Shown piece by piece: positions 9,153-17,166 of a DNA stretch of 64,000 bases. Position numbers and translations under genes: made by a program. A model generated the notes under the pieces. That model was given only the letters and a program-made list of their open reading frames with translations, did no database searches and was not told the DNA's origin. Source of the stretch: Cypionkella sp. (lineage in GTDB: Bacteria; Pseudomonadota; Alphaproteobacteria; Rhodobacterales; Rhodobacteraceae); NCBI RefSeq assembly GCF_030652235.1, contig NZ_JAUSBA010000024.1, forward strand, positions 62,001 through 126,000, in the 5' to 3' direction. Positions within the stretch are counted from its first letter, which is position 1; every line of letters begins with the position of its first letter.

Positions 9153-9806
9153 ATGAAGTTCAAGTCCCCCGTTATCATTTCCACCGTCGCGCTGTTGGCG
9201 CTGACCGCCTGCGTCAACCCTGATGCTTATCCGAACGACCCGAACGCCCGCGCGAAAAACGGCGCAATCGTTGGCGGCCTGTTGGGCGCTGTCGCGGGCG
9301 GCACCAGCAAGGGCGACAATGCCTTGGCAAAAGCTGTTGTTGGCGGCGCGCTGGGTGCAGCGGTCGGCGGCGCGATTGGCTCCAGCTTGGATGCGCAAGC
9401 GGCTGACCTACGCGGTTCGCTGTCGTCCAACGTCTCGGTCACCAACAACGGTCAGTATCTGGTTGTGAACATGCCACAGGACGTGCTGTTCGCCAGCGAC
9501 AGTGCGACGCTGCGCCCGGACCTGACCTCAGATTTGCGCGCCGTGGCTTCGTCGCTGAACCGCTACCCGAACTCTACCATCGAAGTGATTGGTCACACCG
9601 ACAACACCGCTTCGGCGGCCTACAACCAGGACCTGTCGCAACGCCGTGCTTCGGCCGTGGCCAACGTGCTGATCGGCTCTGGTGTGCCTGCTGGCCGCGT
9701 CGCCGCCTATGGCCGTGGCGAGGATCAGCCGATTGCCTCGAACCTGTCGGCATCAGGGCGCGCGCAAAACCGTCGCGTGGAAATCATCATTCGCCCGACT
9801 CGTTAA
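9153..9806 (+). CDS. OmpA-family outer-membrane lipoprotein (YiaD-like)
   Basis: Predicted outer-membrane lipoprotein, 217 aa. The signal peptide ends in the lipobox LTAC with lipidated Cys20. A glycine-zipper region follows (GGLLGAVAGG and GGALGAAVGGAIG). Residues about 105-217 are an OmpA C-terminal peptidoglycan-binding domain with FASDSATLRPD, VIGHTDNTASAAYN and the terminal GRAQNRRVEIII. AGAGGCAG precedes ATG 9153; earlier in-frame starts would bury the signal peptide. Probably monocistronic. Confidence 0.93.
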   Translation: MKFKSPVIISTVALLALTACVNPDAYPNDPNARAKNGAIVGGLLGAVAGGTSKGDNALAKAVVGGALGAAVGGAIGSSLDAQAADLRGSLSSNVSVTNNGQYLVVNMPQDVLFASDSATLRPDLTSDLRAVASSLNRYPNSTIEVIGHTDNTASAAYNQDLSQRRASAVANVLIGSGVPAGRVAAYGRGEDQPIASNLSASGRAQNRRVEIIIRPTR

Positions 9807-9909
9807 GCTTACAATCATCGCTCAAAGGGCTGGGGGAAACCTCGGCCCTTTGGCATTTGCGAGACACCGCGATTGGTCATATATTCACACCAATCAGCCG
9901 GAGCCCCTC

Positions 9910-10677
9910 ATGCCCTTCCTCAAAATCGACGCGGAAAAACTATCGCAATCGGTGGTTCAGCAAATTGAACTGTTGATTCTGCGTGGCATCTTGCGCCCCG
10001 GTGAGCGTCTACCGTCCGAGCGTGAGCTATCGGAGCGTATGGGCGTCTCGCGGCCGAGTTTGCGGGAAGCCGTGGCGGATTTGCAGGCACGGGGGTTGCT
10101 ATCAAGTCGCCCCAATGCTGGAATTTTTGTGGCCGAAGTGTTGGGATCAGCCTTCTCACCTGCCCTCGTCGGGTTGTTTTCCGCGCATGAAGAAGCAGTG
10201 TTCGACTACCTCGACTTCCGCCGCGATATGGAGGGGCTGGCGGCAGAGCGTGCCGCACGGCTGGGGTCCGATACCGATCTGGCGGTGATTGCGGCGATCT
10301 TCGCCAAGATGGAGGCAGCGCATACCAAGCGCGACCCTTCGGATGAAGCCGAGCTGGACGCGAATTTCCACATGGCGATCATCGAGGCCAGCCATAACGT
10401 GGTGATGCTGCATATGATGCGGTCGATGTATGATCTGCTGCGGCAAGGGGTGTTCTACAACCGCCAAGTGATGTTCAAGAATCGGCTGACCCGTGATCAT
10501 CTGTTGGATCAGCACCGCGCGATCAATACCGCCATTCAGGCACGCGACCCGGCGGCAGCGCGCGAGGCGGTGACGACACATCTTGGTTTTGTTGAGGCTG
10601 CGATGGCCGATCAGATCAAGGCCAACCGAAACGAGGCGATTGCCCGTCAACGCTTGCAGCACGAGCAATCGAAATAG
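9910..10677 (+). CDS. GntR/FadR-family transcriptional regulator (FCD domain)
   Basis: DNA-binding regulator of 255 aa. The N-terminal winged helix shows the GntR signature LRPGERLPSERELSERMGVSRPSLREA. The C-terminal all-helical FCD ligand domain carries candidate metal ligands in ELDANFHMAIIEASHN, LDQHRAIN and TTHLGF. It resembles the PdhR/LldR branch. No target gene adjoins it: it converges on the ATP synthase operon through a shared terminator. Effector unknown. Confidence 0.88.
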   Translation: MPFLKIDAEKLSQSVVQQIELLILRGILRPGERLPSERELSERMGVSRPSLREAVADLQARGLLSSRPNAGIFVAEVLGSAFSPALVGLFSAHEEAVFDYLDFRRDMEGLAAERAARLGSDTDLAVIAAIFAKMEAAHTKRDPSDEAELDANFHMAIIEASHNVVMLHMMRSMYDLLRQGVFYNRQVMFKNRLTRDHLLDQHRAINTAIQARDPAAAREAVTTHLGFVEAAMADQIKANRNEAIARQRLQHEQSK

Positions 10678-10689
10678 GTCTGTAGAAAT

Positions 10690-10721
10690 GAAGAGGCCCG
10701 GTGCGAACACCGGGCCTCTTC
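10690..10721. terminator. Strong hairpin between convergent gntR and atpF
   Basis: A perfect 14-base stem, GAAGAGGCCCGGTG and its complement, around the tetraloop CGAA. T-tracts on both sides are short. Its position between convergent genes suggests a shared terminator. Confidence 0.85.
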
Positions 10722-10737
10722 AAATATTTCCAAATGC

Positions 10738-11304
10738 TTAGTGGAACTTCGCGTCGACCGTGGCAATCGCCGCATCAATCGAAGCCGCAGCGGTTTGTGC
10801 CGTGGCCTGTTTGGCCAGAACTTCGCCAGCAGCAGCCACCGCAACCGAAATCGCGCTTTCGCGGATTTGGCGCAGGGCTGACGCTTCTGCCGACGCGATC
10901 TGCTCATCTGCAGCTGCCAGACGGCGCGCGATCGAGTCTTTCAGATCAGCCTTGGCTTGTGCCGCAGCAGCCTGAGCCTCTTCCTTAGCCGAAGCAATGA
11001 TGCGCGCAGATTGCTCTAGAACTTCCTTGTGCTTGGCATCGTAAGACCCCAGCAGCGCTTTGGCTTCGTCACGCAGTGCGCGCGCCTCGTCCAACTCGGT
11101 CTTGATGCGGGTTGCCCGAGCATCAAGCGCAGTGGCCAGCTTTGCCGGAACCCCGGTGTACAGCAGGATACCGACGAAGATAAGGAAAGCGATCAGCACC
11201 ACAAAGTTGGTGTTGCGCAGACTAACCAAAGGCTCGCCGTGGTTATTGCCGGTCAGAACCGCTACAATGCCAAGCAAGGCAATGATGTAAAAGACCTTTT
11301 TCAT
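10738..11304 (-). CDS. atpF: F0F1 ATP synthase subunit b
   Basis: Peripheral-stalk subunit of ATP synthase, 188 aa. N-terminal hydrophobic stretches (residues about 4-18 and 33-51) are followed by a long charged Ala/Glu/Lys-rich coiled coil that binds F1 through delta. Last gene of the atpI-B-E-X-F operon, starting 4 bases after the b' gene. F1 genes are absent here, as is usual in Rhodobacterales where they form a separate operon. Confidence 0.94.
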   Translation of the reverse strand: MKKVFYIIALLGIVAVLTGNNHGEPLVSLRNTNFVVLIAFLIFVGILLYTGVPAKLATALDARATRIKTELDEARALRDEAKALLGSYDAKHKEVLEQSARIIASAKEEAQAAAAQAKADLKDSIARRLAAADEQIASAEASALRQIRESAISVAVAAAGEVLAKQATAQTAAASIDAAIATVDAKFH

Positions 11305-11308
11305 CGCG

Positions 11309-11857
11309 TTACCCTTTCAGCCGAGCAGTGACTGCCGCCGTGATCGACCGAGCATCGGCCGTGCCGCCCAAAGCCGACACCAGTTCTTTAGCGGTGTCTT
11401 TTGCCACTTCCGAGATGGCCGCTTGTGCGCCAGCCCGGATCTCATCAATCCGGCCCGCCGATTCTGTGGCTTTCGCCGCGATCTGAGCATCAGCTTTCGC
11501 AATGGCTTTATTCAGGTCAGCCTGAATGTCTGCCTTCGCCGCAGTGACGATCTTACCTGCCTCAGCACGGGCCGAAACCAGCGCGTCGTTGTAGGCTTGC
11601 TCGGCCGCAAAAACCTTTTGCTTCAGCTCTTCGGCTGCCGCAAGATCGTTGATGATAGTGCCGCGCCGGATTGCCAAAGTGCCAGCAATACGTGGCAAGG
11701 CCACCAACTTCAGCACGAAGAAGATCACCAGCAAGGTGACCACAAGCCAGAAGATCTGGTTTGCGAAATGTGTCGGATCCAGCTGCGGCATTCCTGCCTT
11801 AGCGGCCCCGTGCGCAACTTCCGTTGCGGCTTCAGTGGTCGTGGTCGTGGTCGCCAT
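11309..11857 (-). CDS. F0F1 ATP synthase subunit b' (AtpX/AtpG-type)
   Basis: Second peripheral-stalk subunit of photosynthetic-type ATP synthases, 182 aa. A Thr/Ala-rich N-terminus leads to one membrane helix ([20 protein letters not shown]) and a long coiled coil. ATG at 11857 follows GGAGGG; the longer in-frame extension upstream is rejected. It pairs with atpF to form a b-b' heterodimer. The symbol varies between databases (atpX, atpG, atpF2), so none is given. Confidence 0.93.
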   Translation of the reverse strand: MATTTTTTEAATEVAHGAAKAGMPQLDPTHFANQIFWLVVTLLVIFFVLKLVALPRIAGTLAIRRGTIINDLAAAEELKQKVFAAEQAYNDALVSARAEAGKIVTAAKADIQADLNKAIAKADAQIAAKATESAGRIDEIRAGAQAAISEVAKDTAKELVSALGGTADARSITAAVTARLKG

Positions 11858-11940
11858 TTTGCCCTCCGTCGGACCCTTTTTGAAGTTCAAGGGCACCGCG
11901 CGATGGCGGCACCCCTGACCGTAAGGATGCGAGCGTCAGA

Positions 11941-12180
11941 TCAGACTGCGAACATCAACAGCAGAGCGACAAGGAACGAGAATATCCCCAAAGCTTCTGC
12001 GAAGGCCAGACCGATGAACAGGGTCGCAGTTTGCGAGCCAGCTGCCGAAGGGTTGCGCAGAGCGCCAGCCAGGAAGTTGGCGGCAACGTTGCCAACACCT
12101 ATTGCTGCAACGCCCGTTCCGAAAGCCGCGATACCTGCGCCGATGAATTTGCCCAATGCTGCTGCTGCTGCGAGTTCCAT
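11941..12180 (-). CDS. atpE: F0F1 ATP synthase subunit c
   Basis: Rotor-ring proteolipid of 79 aa forming a two-helix hairpin. The glycine-rich first helix ([15 protein letters not shown]) and polar loop (ALRNPSAAG) are typical. The ion-carrying carboxylate is Glu62 in [10 protein letters not shown]. No Na+-type ligand set is evident, so protons are assumed. Sits between atpB and the b' gene as expected. Confidence 0.96.
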   Translation of the reverse strand: MELAAAAALGKFIGAGIAAFGTGVAAIGVGNVAANFLAGALRNPSAAGSQTATLFIGLAFAEALGIFSFLVALLLMFAV

Positions 12181-12227
12181 GATATTCTCCTTAGGATGGA
12201 ATAGGTTAGGTTTCTGGTTGGCCTAGG

Positions 12228-12998
12228 TCAGTGCCCGGGATGCAGGGCATCTTTCAGGTACACACAGGTCAACATGGTAAAGACGTAGGCTTGGATAACG
12301 GCGACAAGGACCTCTAGCGCATAGATGGCTGTAATCGCGAGAATTGAAGCCGGGGTTACCAACACACCGATCCCCGAAACCAGGATCATCGGTGCGAAGG
12401 CTGCGAATACTTTCATGACAGCGTGTCCTGCCATGACATTGCCAGCAAGACGAATAGAGTGGCTGACAGGTCGAACGAAGTAAGAGATCATCTCGATCAC
12501 CGCAATTATCGGACGCAACGCCAACGGTGCATCTTTCATCCAGAACAGACCGAGGAAATGGAAGCCGTGTTTCCAGAAGCCCAGCAGGGTAACAAATAGG
12601 AACACGCCAATACCCAGCACTGCAGTGACCGCAATGTGCGACGTCGGCGAAAACGAACCCGGCAGCAGGCCCAATAGGTTGGAAAACACAATAGTTAGGA
12701 ACAGGGTCATCACAATCGGGAAATACTTCGCGCCATCTTCGCCCGTTACATCGACGACCATGTTGTGCACGAAGTCATAGCCCATCTCGCCAATCGACTG
12801 CATCCGCGACGGGATCAGCTTACGACCAGCCGAGCCAACAACGAAGAAAATCACCACTGCTACAGCGGCCAACAACAGCCAAACTGTTGCGTTGGTGATG
12901 GTATACCAGTGAATCGGGCCATCGCCAAACAGCGGATGAACTTCAAACTGCTGGAGCGGATGGAACGACAAACCACCTTCTTGCGCTTCGGCTGCCAC
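12228..12998 (-). CDS. atpB: F0F1 ATP synthase subunit a
   Basis: Stator membrane subunit providing the proton half-channels, 256 aa with five or six helices. The essential arginine lies in [15 protein letters not shown] chose GTG at 12998, one base after the atpI stop, because GAGGAAG stands just upstream and the resulting N-terminus ([13 protein letters not shown]) fits Rhodobacteraceae relatives. ATG at 13016, overlapping atpI by 17 bases, is the alternative and lacks a clear ribosome site. Confidence 0.94.
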   Translation of the reverse strand: MAAEAQEGGLSFHPLQQFEVHPLFGDGPIHWYTITNATVWLLLAAVAVVIFFVVGSAGRKLIPSRMQSIGEMGYDFVHNMVVDVTGEDGAKYFPIVMTLFLTIVFSNLLGLLPGSFSPTSHIAVTAVLGIGVFLFVTLLGFWKHGFHFLGLFWMKDAPLALRPIIAVIEMISYFVRPVSHSIRLAGNVMAGHAVMKVFAAFAPMILVSGIGVLVTPASILAITAIYALEVLVAVIQAYVFTMLTCVYLKDALHPGH

Positions 12999-12999
12999 G

Positions 13000-13362
13000 T
13001 CAGTCTTCCTCTTCATCGTCGGCCACGTTAGTGGCGTTTTGTCGCGGGTCAACCGCCGCAGCGGTCGCTTTGTCCTGCATCTCTTTTGCCGAGCGCAGCA
13101 TGGTTTTCACCCCTGCCGCAAACCCTGCCAACACGAACAGCACAAGAAATATCGGCATGGTCCCAAACAAGGTATCCAGACCATATCCGATGCCGAAACC
13201 GATCAGAAGACCGGCCACAAGTTCTATCACCATGCGCCATGCCAGCTGGGCCTGACGATGGTTATCCTCTTGCGCAGAGCGGCGGGGCGCGGCTGCAGCT
13301 TTGGCGGTTTCGATCCGCTTTTCGAGGGCGGCTAGGCGCTCACGATCTGCGTCGGATACCAC
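13000..13362 (-). CDS. atpI: ATP synthase assembly protein I (AtpI/Atp1 family)
   Basis: Small membrane protein of 120 aa at the head of the F0 operon, thought to assist assembly of the c-ring. A charged N-terminus ([14 protein letters not shown]) precedes two helices (about residues 43-60 and 70-89). The second has the family-like [20 protein letters not shown]. An acidic tail follows (VADDEEED). The coding end contributes the ribosome site for atpB. Confidence 0.88.
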   Translation of the reverse strand: MVSDADRERLAALEKRIETAKAAAAPRRSAQEDNHRQAQLAWRMVIELVAGLLIGFGIGYGLDTLFGTMPIFLVLFVLAGFAAGVKTMLRSAKEMQDKATAAAVDPRQNATNVADDEEED

Positions 13363-13464
13363 GGCAAAGCCTCCAGAAGATTGAGCGATACCTACGGATT
13401 GGGGCGTTGCGAGTCAAGCGGGGAAATCTGCCGTTAAGGGATTGATATTATTGATCGTTCTGAC

Positions 13465-13483
13465 GGTGGGTTGGAAACCCACC
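13465..13483. repeat. Short extragenic palindrome
   Basis: GGTGGGTT-GGA-AACCCACC in the gap between atpI and the ArsR gene. The sequence GGTGGGTT...AACCCACC is a common extragenic palindrome in bacterial genomes. No T-tract follows. Confidence 0.5.
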
Positions 13484-13565
13484 CTACGATTTTCCTGCCA
13501 AGTCACCGCGTTGTATATTCAACCATCTGGTTGACGATCCTGTGAGGTATTGTGATAGTCGCACC

Positions 13566-13916
13566 ATGGCCGCCAATCTTGACAGTGTGTTCTCCGCCCT
13601 CGCCGACCCAACGCGGCGGACGATTTTGGCGATGTTGCTAGAAGATGACATGGCCGTCACTGATGTGGCCCAGCCATTTCAAATGAGCCTGACCGCGATT
13701 TCCAAGCATCTTGGCATACTGGCCGAGGCAGGCTTGATCAGCCGTGAAAGGCGCGGGCGGGTGATCTGGTGCAAGCTGGAGCCGGATGCGATGCGCAATG
13801 CGTCGGTCTGGATGCAAGGGTTTGGGCAATTTGAGCCGATTGATCTGGACGCCTTCGAGCGGTTCTTAGAGGACGAATTGGCGGAAGAGGATACCGGGAC
13901 CGAAACGCAGAGCTAA
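13566..13916 (+). CDS. ArsR/SdpR-family winged-helix regulator
   Basis: Small repressor-type protein of 116 aa. The fold is clear from FSALADPTRRTILAMLLEDD, the recognition helix MSLTAISKHLGILAEAGLI and the wing RERRGRVIWCKLEP. The ELCVCDL metal site of true arsenic/metal sensors is missing, so it belongs to the SdpR-like branch. Those genes are often followed by an SRPBCC (AHSA1) gene, but here none follows. ATG 13566 is preferred over an upstream in-frame start because it begins at the family N-terminus. Confidence 0.86.
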   Translation: MAANLDSVFSALADPTRRTILAMLLEDDMAVTDVAQPFQMSLTAISKHLGILAEAGLISRERRGRVIWCKLEPDAMRNASVWMQGFGQFEPIDLDAFERFLEDELAEEDTGTETQS

Positions 13917-14169
13917 TGCTTTCGTTGTGCGTTGGAATACCTGAGACCGCTCTCTTGTGAAGCGCTGCAACTCGACGGAAATGCTGTGGCTTTCGTAGCG
14001 TGATCTGACGTTCATGGCACTTCTAAACCGGGGTCGGCCAAAGTCGAAACAGAAGCCCTCAGCTTCAACCACTGTAAAAATGGCCAGAAACTAACGCCAG
14101 TCGGACATTTTCTAGCCGCGATTCAACTCCAGATTGGGCTCATCAAAATGCACGCCACAGGAGATCGCC

Positions 14170-14355
14170 ATGAAGTTCGGATACGGCCTGTTCGCCAGGT
14201 TTGGCCTGTTTAGCAGCTTTGCCCTGTTCACCCGCAAGGTCGAAGCCGGCCCAGACCTGTTTGAGATGCGGTTGGAACGCACTCGCATGCGTGAGGCGCG
14301 CCGCGAAGCCCAGCCCATGCTGTTCAGAACGAGACTGTCACCCCAGGAAGCTTAA
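14170..14355 (+). CDS. Small hypothetical protein (61 aa)
   Basis: Open frame starting at ATG 14170 behind a good AGGAGA. The product starts MKFGYGLFARFGLFSSFALF, perhaps a weak hydrophobic anchor, and continues with an Arg/Glu-rich helix (MRLERTRMREARREAQ). Its last 32 bases overlap the 3' end of mipZ on the other strand. No family recognised. The ribosome site supports it; the antisense overlap argues for caution. Confidence 0.4.
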   Translation: MKFGYGLFARFGLFSSFALFTRKVEAGPDLFEMRLERTRMREARREAQPMLFRTRLSPQEA

Positions 14356-15133
14356 GCTCTTTCATCAGGTCGCGCAGTTCTTGCCGAGCTGCGATGTTAG
14401 ACAGGTTCAGCTGATCCACCCCGGTATCCTTGAGATCCAGCAGGGTCAGGCCGCGCGGGAACAGTTCGCGAAAGATCACCCGCTCGGAAAAACCGGGCGA
14501 GACGCGGAAGCCGATGCGCTTGGAAAGTTCCTCCAAAGCCGCCCCCACCTTCTTCTTATTGTGCATCTGCTGCGCGCCCAAGCGATTGCGCAACACAATC
14601 CAGTCGATGGGCCTCAGGCCCGCCTGCGCGCGAAGTTGCCGCGCGTTCCACACCATTTCAGAATAGATTGACGGGCCTTTGACTTTTCCGGTTTCCGCAT
14701 CGACGCGCGCCAGGAGATCAAAGTCGATAAAGCTGTCGTTCAGCGGGGTGATCAGCGTATCGGCAAGGCTATGTGCAACTTGGGAAAGCCGCGTATGGCT
14801 GCCGGGACAATCGATCAGGATGAAATCTGAAACCGCTTCCAGTTGTGCAACCGCTGCCGACAGTCGCGCATCAAAAGCGTTCTCGCCCTGCGCCAGTGAT
14901 CCGGGTTCAATCTCGGGCAGATCACGGTAATCGGGGGTGGGCAGGTCAAGATTGGCGCGGGCCATAAAAGCGCGGCGGTTCTCAACATAGCGGCCAAAGG
15001 ACTTCTGGCGCAGATCGAGGTCAAGCGCGCCGACCCGGTGCCCCATCCGGCACAAAGCGGTTGCGACATGCATACAGGTGGTCGATTTGCCCGAACCGCC
15101 CTTTTCATTGCCGACAACGATGATATGCGCCAT
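14324..15133 (-). CDS. mipZ: Division-plane positioning ATPase MipZ (ParA family)
   Basis: Cytoplasmic P-loop ATPase of 269 aa. In Caulobacter and Rhodobacter, MipZ forms gradients from ParB-bound poles and inhibits FtsZ, so placing the division site. The deviant Walker A KGGSGKST (11-18) and the DFILIDCPGSHTRLS segment are intact. The length and C-terminal region distinguish it from the shorter ParA partners. ATG at 15133 gives the usual MAHIIVVGNEKGG start; the upstream in-frame extension is rejected. Downstream of rpmE, with a terminator between. Confidence 0.93.
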   Translation of the reverse strand: MAHIIVVGNEKGGSGKSTTCMHVATALCRMGHRVGALDLDLRQKSFGRYVENRRAFMARANLDLPTPDYRDLPEIEPGSLAQGENAFDARLSAAVAQLEAVSDFILIDCPGSHTRLSQVAHSLADTLITPLNDSFIDFDLLARVDAETGKVKGPSIYSEMVWNARQLRAQAGLRPIDWIVLRNRLGAQQMHNKKKVGAALEELSKRIGFRVSPGFSERVIFRELFPRGLTLLDLKDTGVDQLNLSNIAARQELRDLMKELKLPGVTVSF

Positions 15134-15223
15134 GCCGCGTGTCCCCTTTGGTCTATCAGGCTTCCTATACGGATAGCGGCGGAAAGGGGAAGCGAGAAGT
15201 GGAGTCGCGGGCCGCAATGAGAA

Positions 15224-15247
15224 AGGGCGCCTCCGCAGAGACGCCCT
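15224..15247 (-). terminator. Terminator of the rplS-rpmE unit
   Basis: Stem AGGGCG / CGCCCT with an inner CTC / GAG pair; on the minus strand it is followed by TTTCT. It lies 20 bases after the rpmE stop. Confidence 0.8.
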
Positions 15248-15267
15248 AATCTTGCAGCGGTGTTGGA

Positions 15268-15489
15268 TCAGAAACCCAGACCGGCGTATTTGTTCTTGAA
15301 CTTCGACACGCGGCCGCCGGTGTCCATCAGTTTGGCCGAGCCACCGGTCCAGGCCGGATGTGCCAGCGGGTCGATGTCCAGCGCCATCTGGTCGCCTTCT
15401 TTGCCCCAAGTGGTTTTGGCTTGGAACAGGGTGCCATCGGTCATTTTGACGGTGATGGTGTGATAGTCGGGGTGAATTCCGTCTTTCAT
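15268..15489 (-). CDS. rpmE: 50S ribosomal protein L31
   Basis: Large-subunit ribosomal protein of 73 aa. The N-terminus [19 protein letters not shown] and the C-terminal [13 protein letters not shown] are typical. The protein has no cysteines, so it is a zinc-independent form. It follows rplS by 11 bases and ends before a clear terminator. Confidence 0.94.
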   Translation of the reverse strand: MKDGIHPDYHTITVKMTDGTLFQAKTTWGKEGDQMALDIDPLAHPAWTGGSAKLMDTGGRVSKFKNKYAGLGF

Positions 15490-15500
15490 CGCTCTGCTCC

Positions 15501-15875
15501 TTACTCGGCTTTGGGTTTGTAGTTGGTGTCTTCGACGATCCGGGCCGATTTGCCGCGACGATCGCGCAGGTAATACAGCTTGGCGCGACGCACGCGGCCA
15601 CGGCGGACCACTTCGATGCTGTCGATGTTGGTCGAATACAGCGGGAACACACGCTCCACACCTTCGCCGAACGAGATTTTGCGGACGGTGAACGAAGCCG
15701 AAATGGTCGAGCCGCCCTTACGAGCGATGCAGACGCCTTCATAGTTCTGCACGCGCGAGCGGGTGCCTTCGGTCACTTTGTAGCCGACTTTCACGGTATC
15801 ACCGGCTTTGAAATCCGGAATTTTCTTGCCGAGCGCAGCGATCTGCTCGGCTTCAATGATGGCGATCAAATTCAT
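15501..15875 (-). CDS. rplS: 50S ribosomal protein L19
   Basis: Large-subunit protein at the subunit interface, 124 aa. The [15 protein letters not shown] and [18 protein letters not shown] stretches and the basic [23 protein letters not shown] region are diagnostic. AAGGAA precedes ATG 15875. The same frame stays open for 54 codons upstream, but relatives begin here and the upstream part is leader. It has its own promoter after trmD and a leader of roughly 195 bases. Confidence 0.96.
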   Translation of the reverse strand: MNLIAIIEAEQIAALGKKIPDFKAGDTVKVGYKVTEGTRSRVQNYEGVCIARKGGSTISASFTVRKISFGEGVERVFPLYSTNIDSIEVVRRGRVRRAKLYYLRDRRGKSARIVEDTNYKPKAE

Positions 15876-16077
15876 CGCAGTTCCTTTGTTTGCAGGGTTT
15901 TCCCCGACGTGATGCAGCCGTAGAGCTTCTGGTCTTCGATCGGGTCGCCACAGATGTGACCCCGCCAGAGATGCGGCTTGCTTTTGAATTCCGAATTTCG
16001 GGCCAAACTTGCGGAAGAAGGCAAGCATTGCGGCCAAAAGAATCGGGCCCGATGGGCTTTTGACCCCGGACTAAGGG

Positions 16078-16106
16078 CGTATAGGGTTTGTAGGGGGATG
16101 GGTCAA
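16078..16106 (-). promoter_or_regulatory. Sigma-70 promoter for rplS-rpmE
   Basis: On the minus strand, TTGACC (16106-16101), a 17-base spacer and TATACG (16083-16078). Spacing is ideal, and it is the best promoter match noticed in the window. Confidence 0.75.
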
Positions 16107-16225
16107 GAGGCCTTGGGTGTCCACGCGGGGACAAGGGTAGCGGGCATGTAAAATCAATAGGTTAGCATAGGGTTATTGAGGATTTGTTAACGGTTGGCGT
16201 GCGGAAATCTAGGTGCTTTCGGCGG

Positions 16226-16250
16226 GGATATTTAAGCGCAGAGGATGACC
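16226..16250. repeat. 25-base intergenic repeat (copy 1)
   Basis: The sequence begins GGATATTTAAGCGCAGAGG and ends ATGACC. It recurs at 40193-40217 with one mismatch (TTTA versus TTTG). Both copies lie between genes. Confidence 0.7.
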
Positions 16251-16271
16251 TTCAGGTTTGCTCTTTTTGCT

Positions 16272-16287
16272 ATACTCCCCGCGGAGC
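16272..16287. repeat. Intergenic palindromic repeat unit (copy 2)
   Basis: ATACTCCCCGCGGAGC, matching the unit at 6341-6358 apart from one base. Read on the minus strand it gives GGGGAGTAT, facing the GGGGATATT at 16224 in inverted orientation. Confidence 0.5.
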
Positions 16288-16301
16288 GTTCCGCTGATTT
16301 C

Positions 16302-17135
16302 TCAGGCCTTCCGGCGCAGATAAGCTTGCCACAGATCAGGCCGCCTTGTTTTGGTGATTTCCTCGGCCTGCGCTTGGCGCCATTTGGCGATGGCGGCGTG
16401 GTTGCCGGATTGTAGCACTTCGGGGATCGGCAGATCGTTCCAGATTGCGGGGCGGGTGTATTGCGGGTGTTCCAGCAGGCCGTCGGAGAAGGATTCCTCG
16501 ACCGTAGATTCATGATTTCCAAGCACTTTCGGCAGCAGGCGCACGGTGGCGTCGATCAGGGCGGATGCTGCAATTTCGCCGCCTGTCAGCACAAAATCGC
16601 CAAGGCTAACTTCTTCGATGTCGTGATGATCGAGCAGGCGCTGGTCGACGCCTTCAAAGCGGCCACAGAGCAGGGTCACGCCATCGCAGGCCGCGAAGCG
16701 GCGGGCCATGGCTTGGTTGAACGGTTTGCCGCGTGGGCTAAGGTAGATCACCGGCCAGCGATTGCGGTCGCGCGGCGTGTATTGAGCCGCATCGGTCAAA
16801 GCCGCATCCAGCACATCGGCGCGCAGCACCATGCCTGCGCCACCGCCTGCCGGAGTGTCATCGACGTTCAGGTGTTTGCCCTGCCCGAAGCTGCGCAGGT
16901 TGATCACATCCAGCGCCCAGAGGCCCAAATCCAGCGCCTTGCCGGTCAGCGAAATGCCCAAAATGCCGGGGAAAGCATCTGGCATCAGGGTGATGACTTT
17001 GGCGCGCCATGCGTCTTTGACGTGCAAAGGCTCCTCCATCAGATCGCGCGGCTTCAAACTGGCGCGGATCGAGATGCGGCCATGCGATTTGCTGGGTGGG
17101 GTGTCATTGGCGGGCGTGTCGTGTGTATCGGTCAT
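16302..17135 (-). CDS. trmD: tRNA (guanine-N1)-methyltransferase TrmD
   Basis: Methylates G37 next to the anticodon using S-adenosylmethionine; essential for reading-frame maintenance. The protein is 277 aa. The SPOUT knot region is visible in IYLSPRGKPFNQ, CGRFEGVDQR and EVSLGDFVLTGGE, with GGGAGMVLRADV in the substrate-binding part. An N-terminal extension of about 45 residues before KVITLMPDAFPG is longer than in E. coli and is seen in Rhodobacteraceae relatives. ATG at 17135 lies 31 bases after the membrane-protein gene. Confidence 0.95.
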   Translation of the reverse strand: MTDTHDTPANDTPPSKSHGRISIRASLKPRDLMEEPLHVKDAWRAKVITLMPDAFPGILGISLTGKALDLGLWALDVINLRSFGQGKHLNVDDTPAGGGAGMVLRADVLDAALTDAAQYTPRDRNRWPVIYLSPRGKPFNQAMARRFAACDGVTLLCGRFEGVDQRLLDHHDIEEVSLGDFVLTGGEIAASALIDATVRLLPKVLGNHESTVEESFSDGLLEHPQYTRPAIWNDLPIPEVLQSGNHAAIAKWRQAQAEEITKTRRPDLWQAYLRRKA

Positions 17136-17166
17136 ATTGGCTTTTAGCCTGTCGCGGGCACCCCGG

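Larger units (their letters stand above)
15876..16301 (-). other. rplS leader and trmD-rplS intergenic region (no gene)
   Basis: A 426-base stretch without a convincing gene. The part from about 16071 to 15876 would be the rplS 5' leader. It contains an imperfect hairpin at 15942-15962 (GGGTC / GACCC arms with an inner ACA / TGT pairing). The part beyond the promoter holds inverted repeat units at 16226-16250 and 16272-16287. No known riboswitch was recognised. Confidence 0.55.

Noticed and set aside
13866-14091. Possible transposase remnant (plus strand reading NRGRPKSKQKPS, minus strand MVEAEGFCFDFGRPRF)
   Set aside because: Frames are short, interrupted by stops and without terminal inverted repeats; I cannot match it to an IS family.
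15876-16037. N-terminal extension of L19 in the same frame
   Set aside because: Relatives start at [11 protein letters not shown], a good ribosome site precedes ATG 15875, and the upstream part reads like leader RNA.
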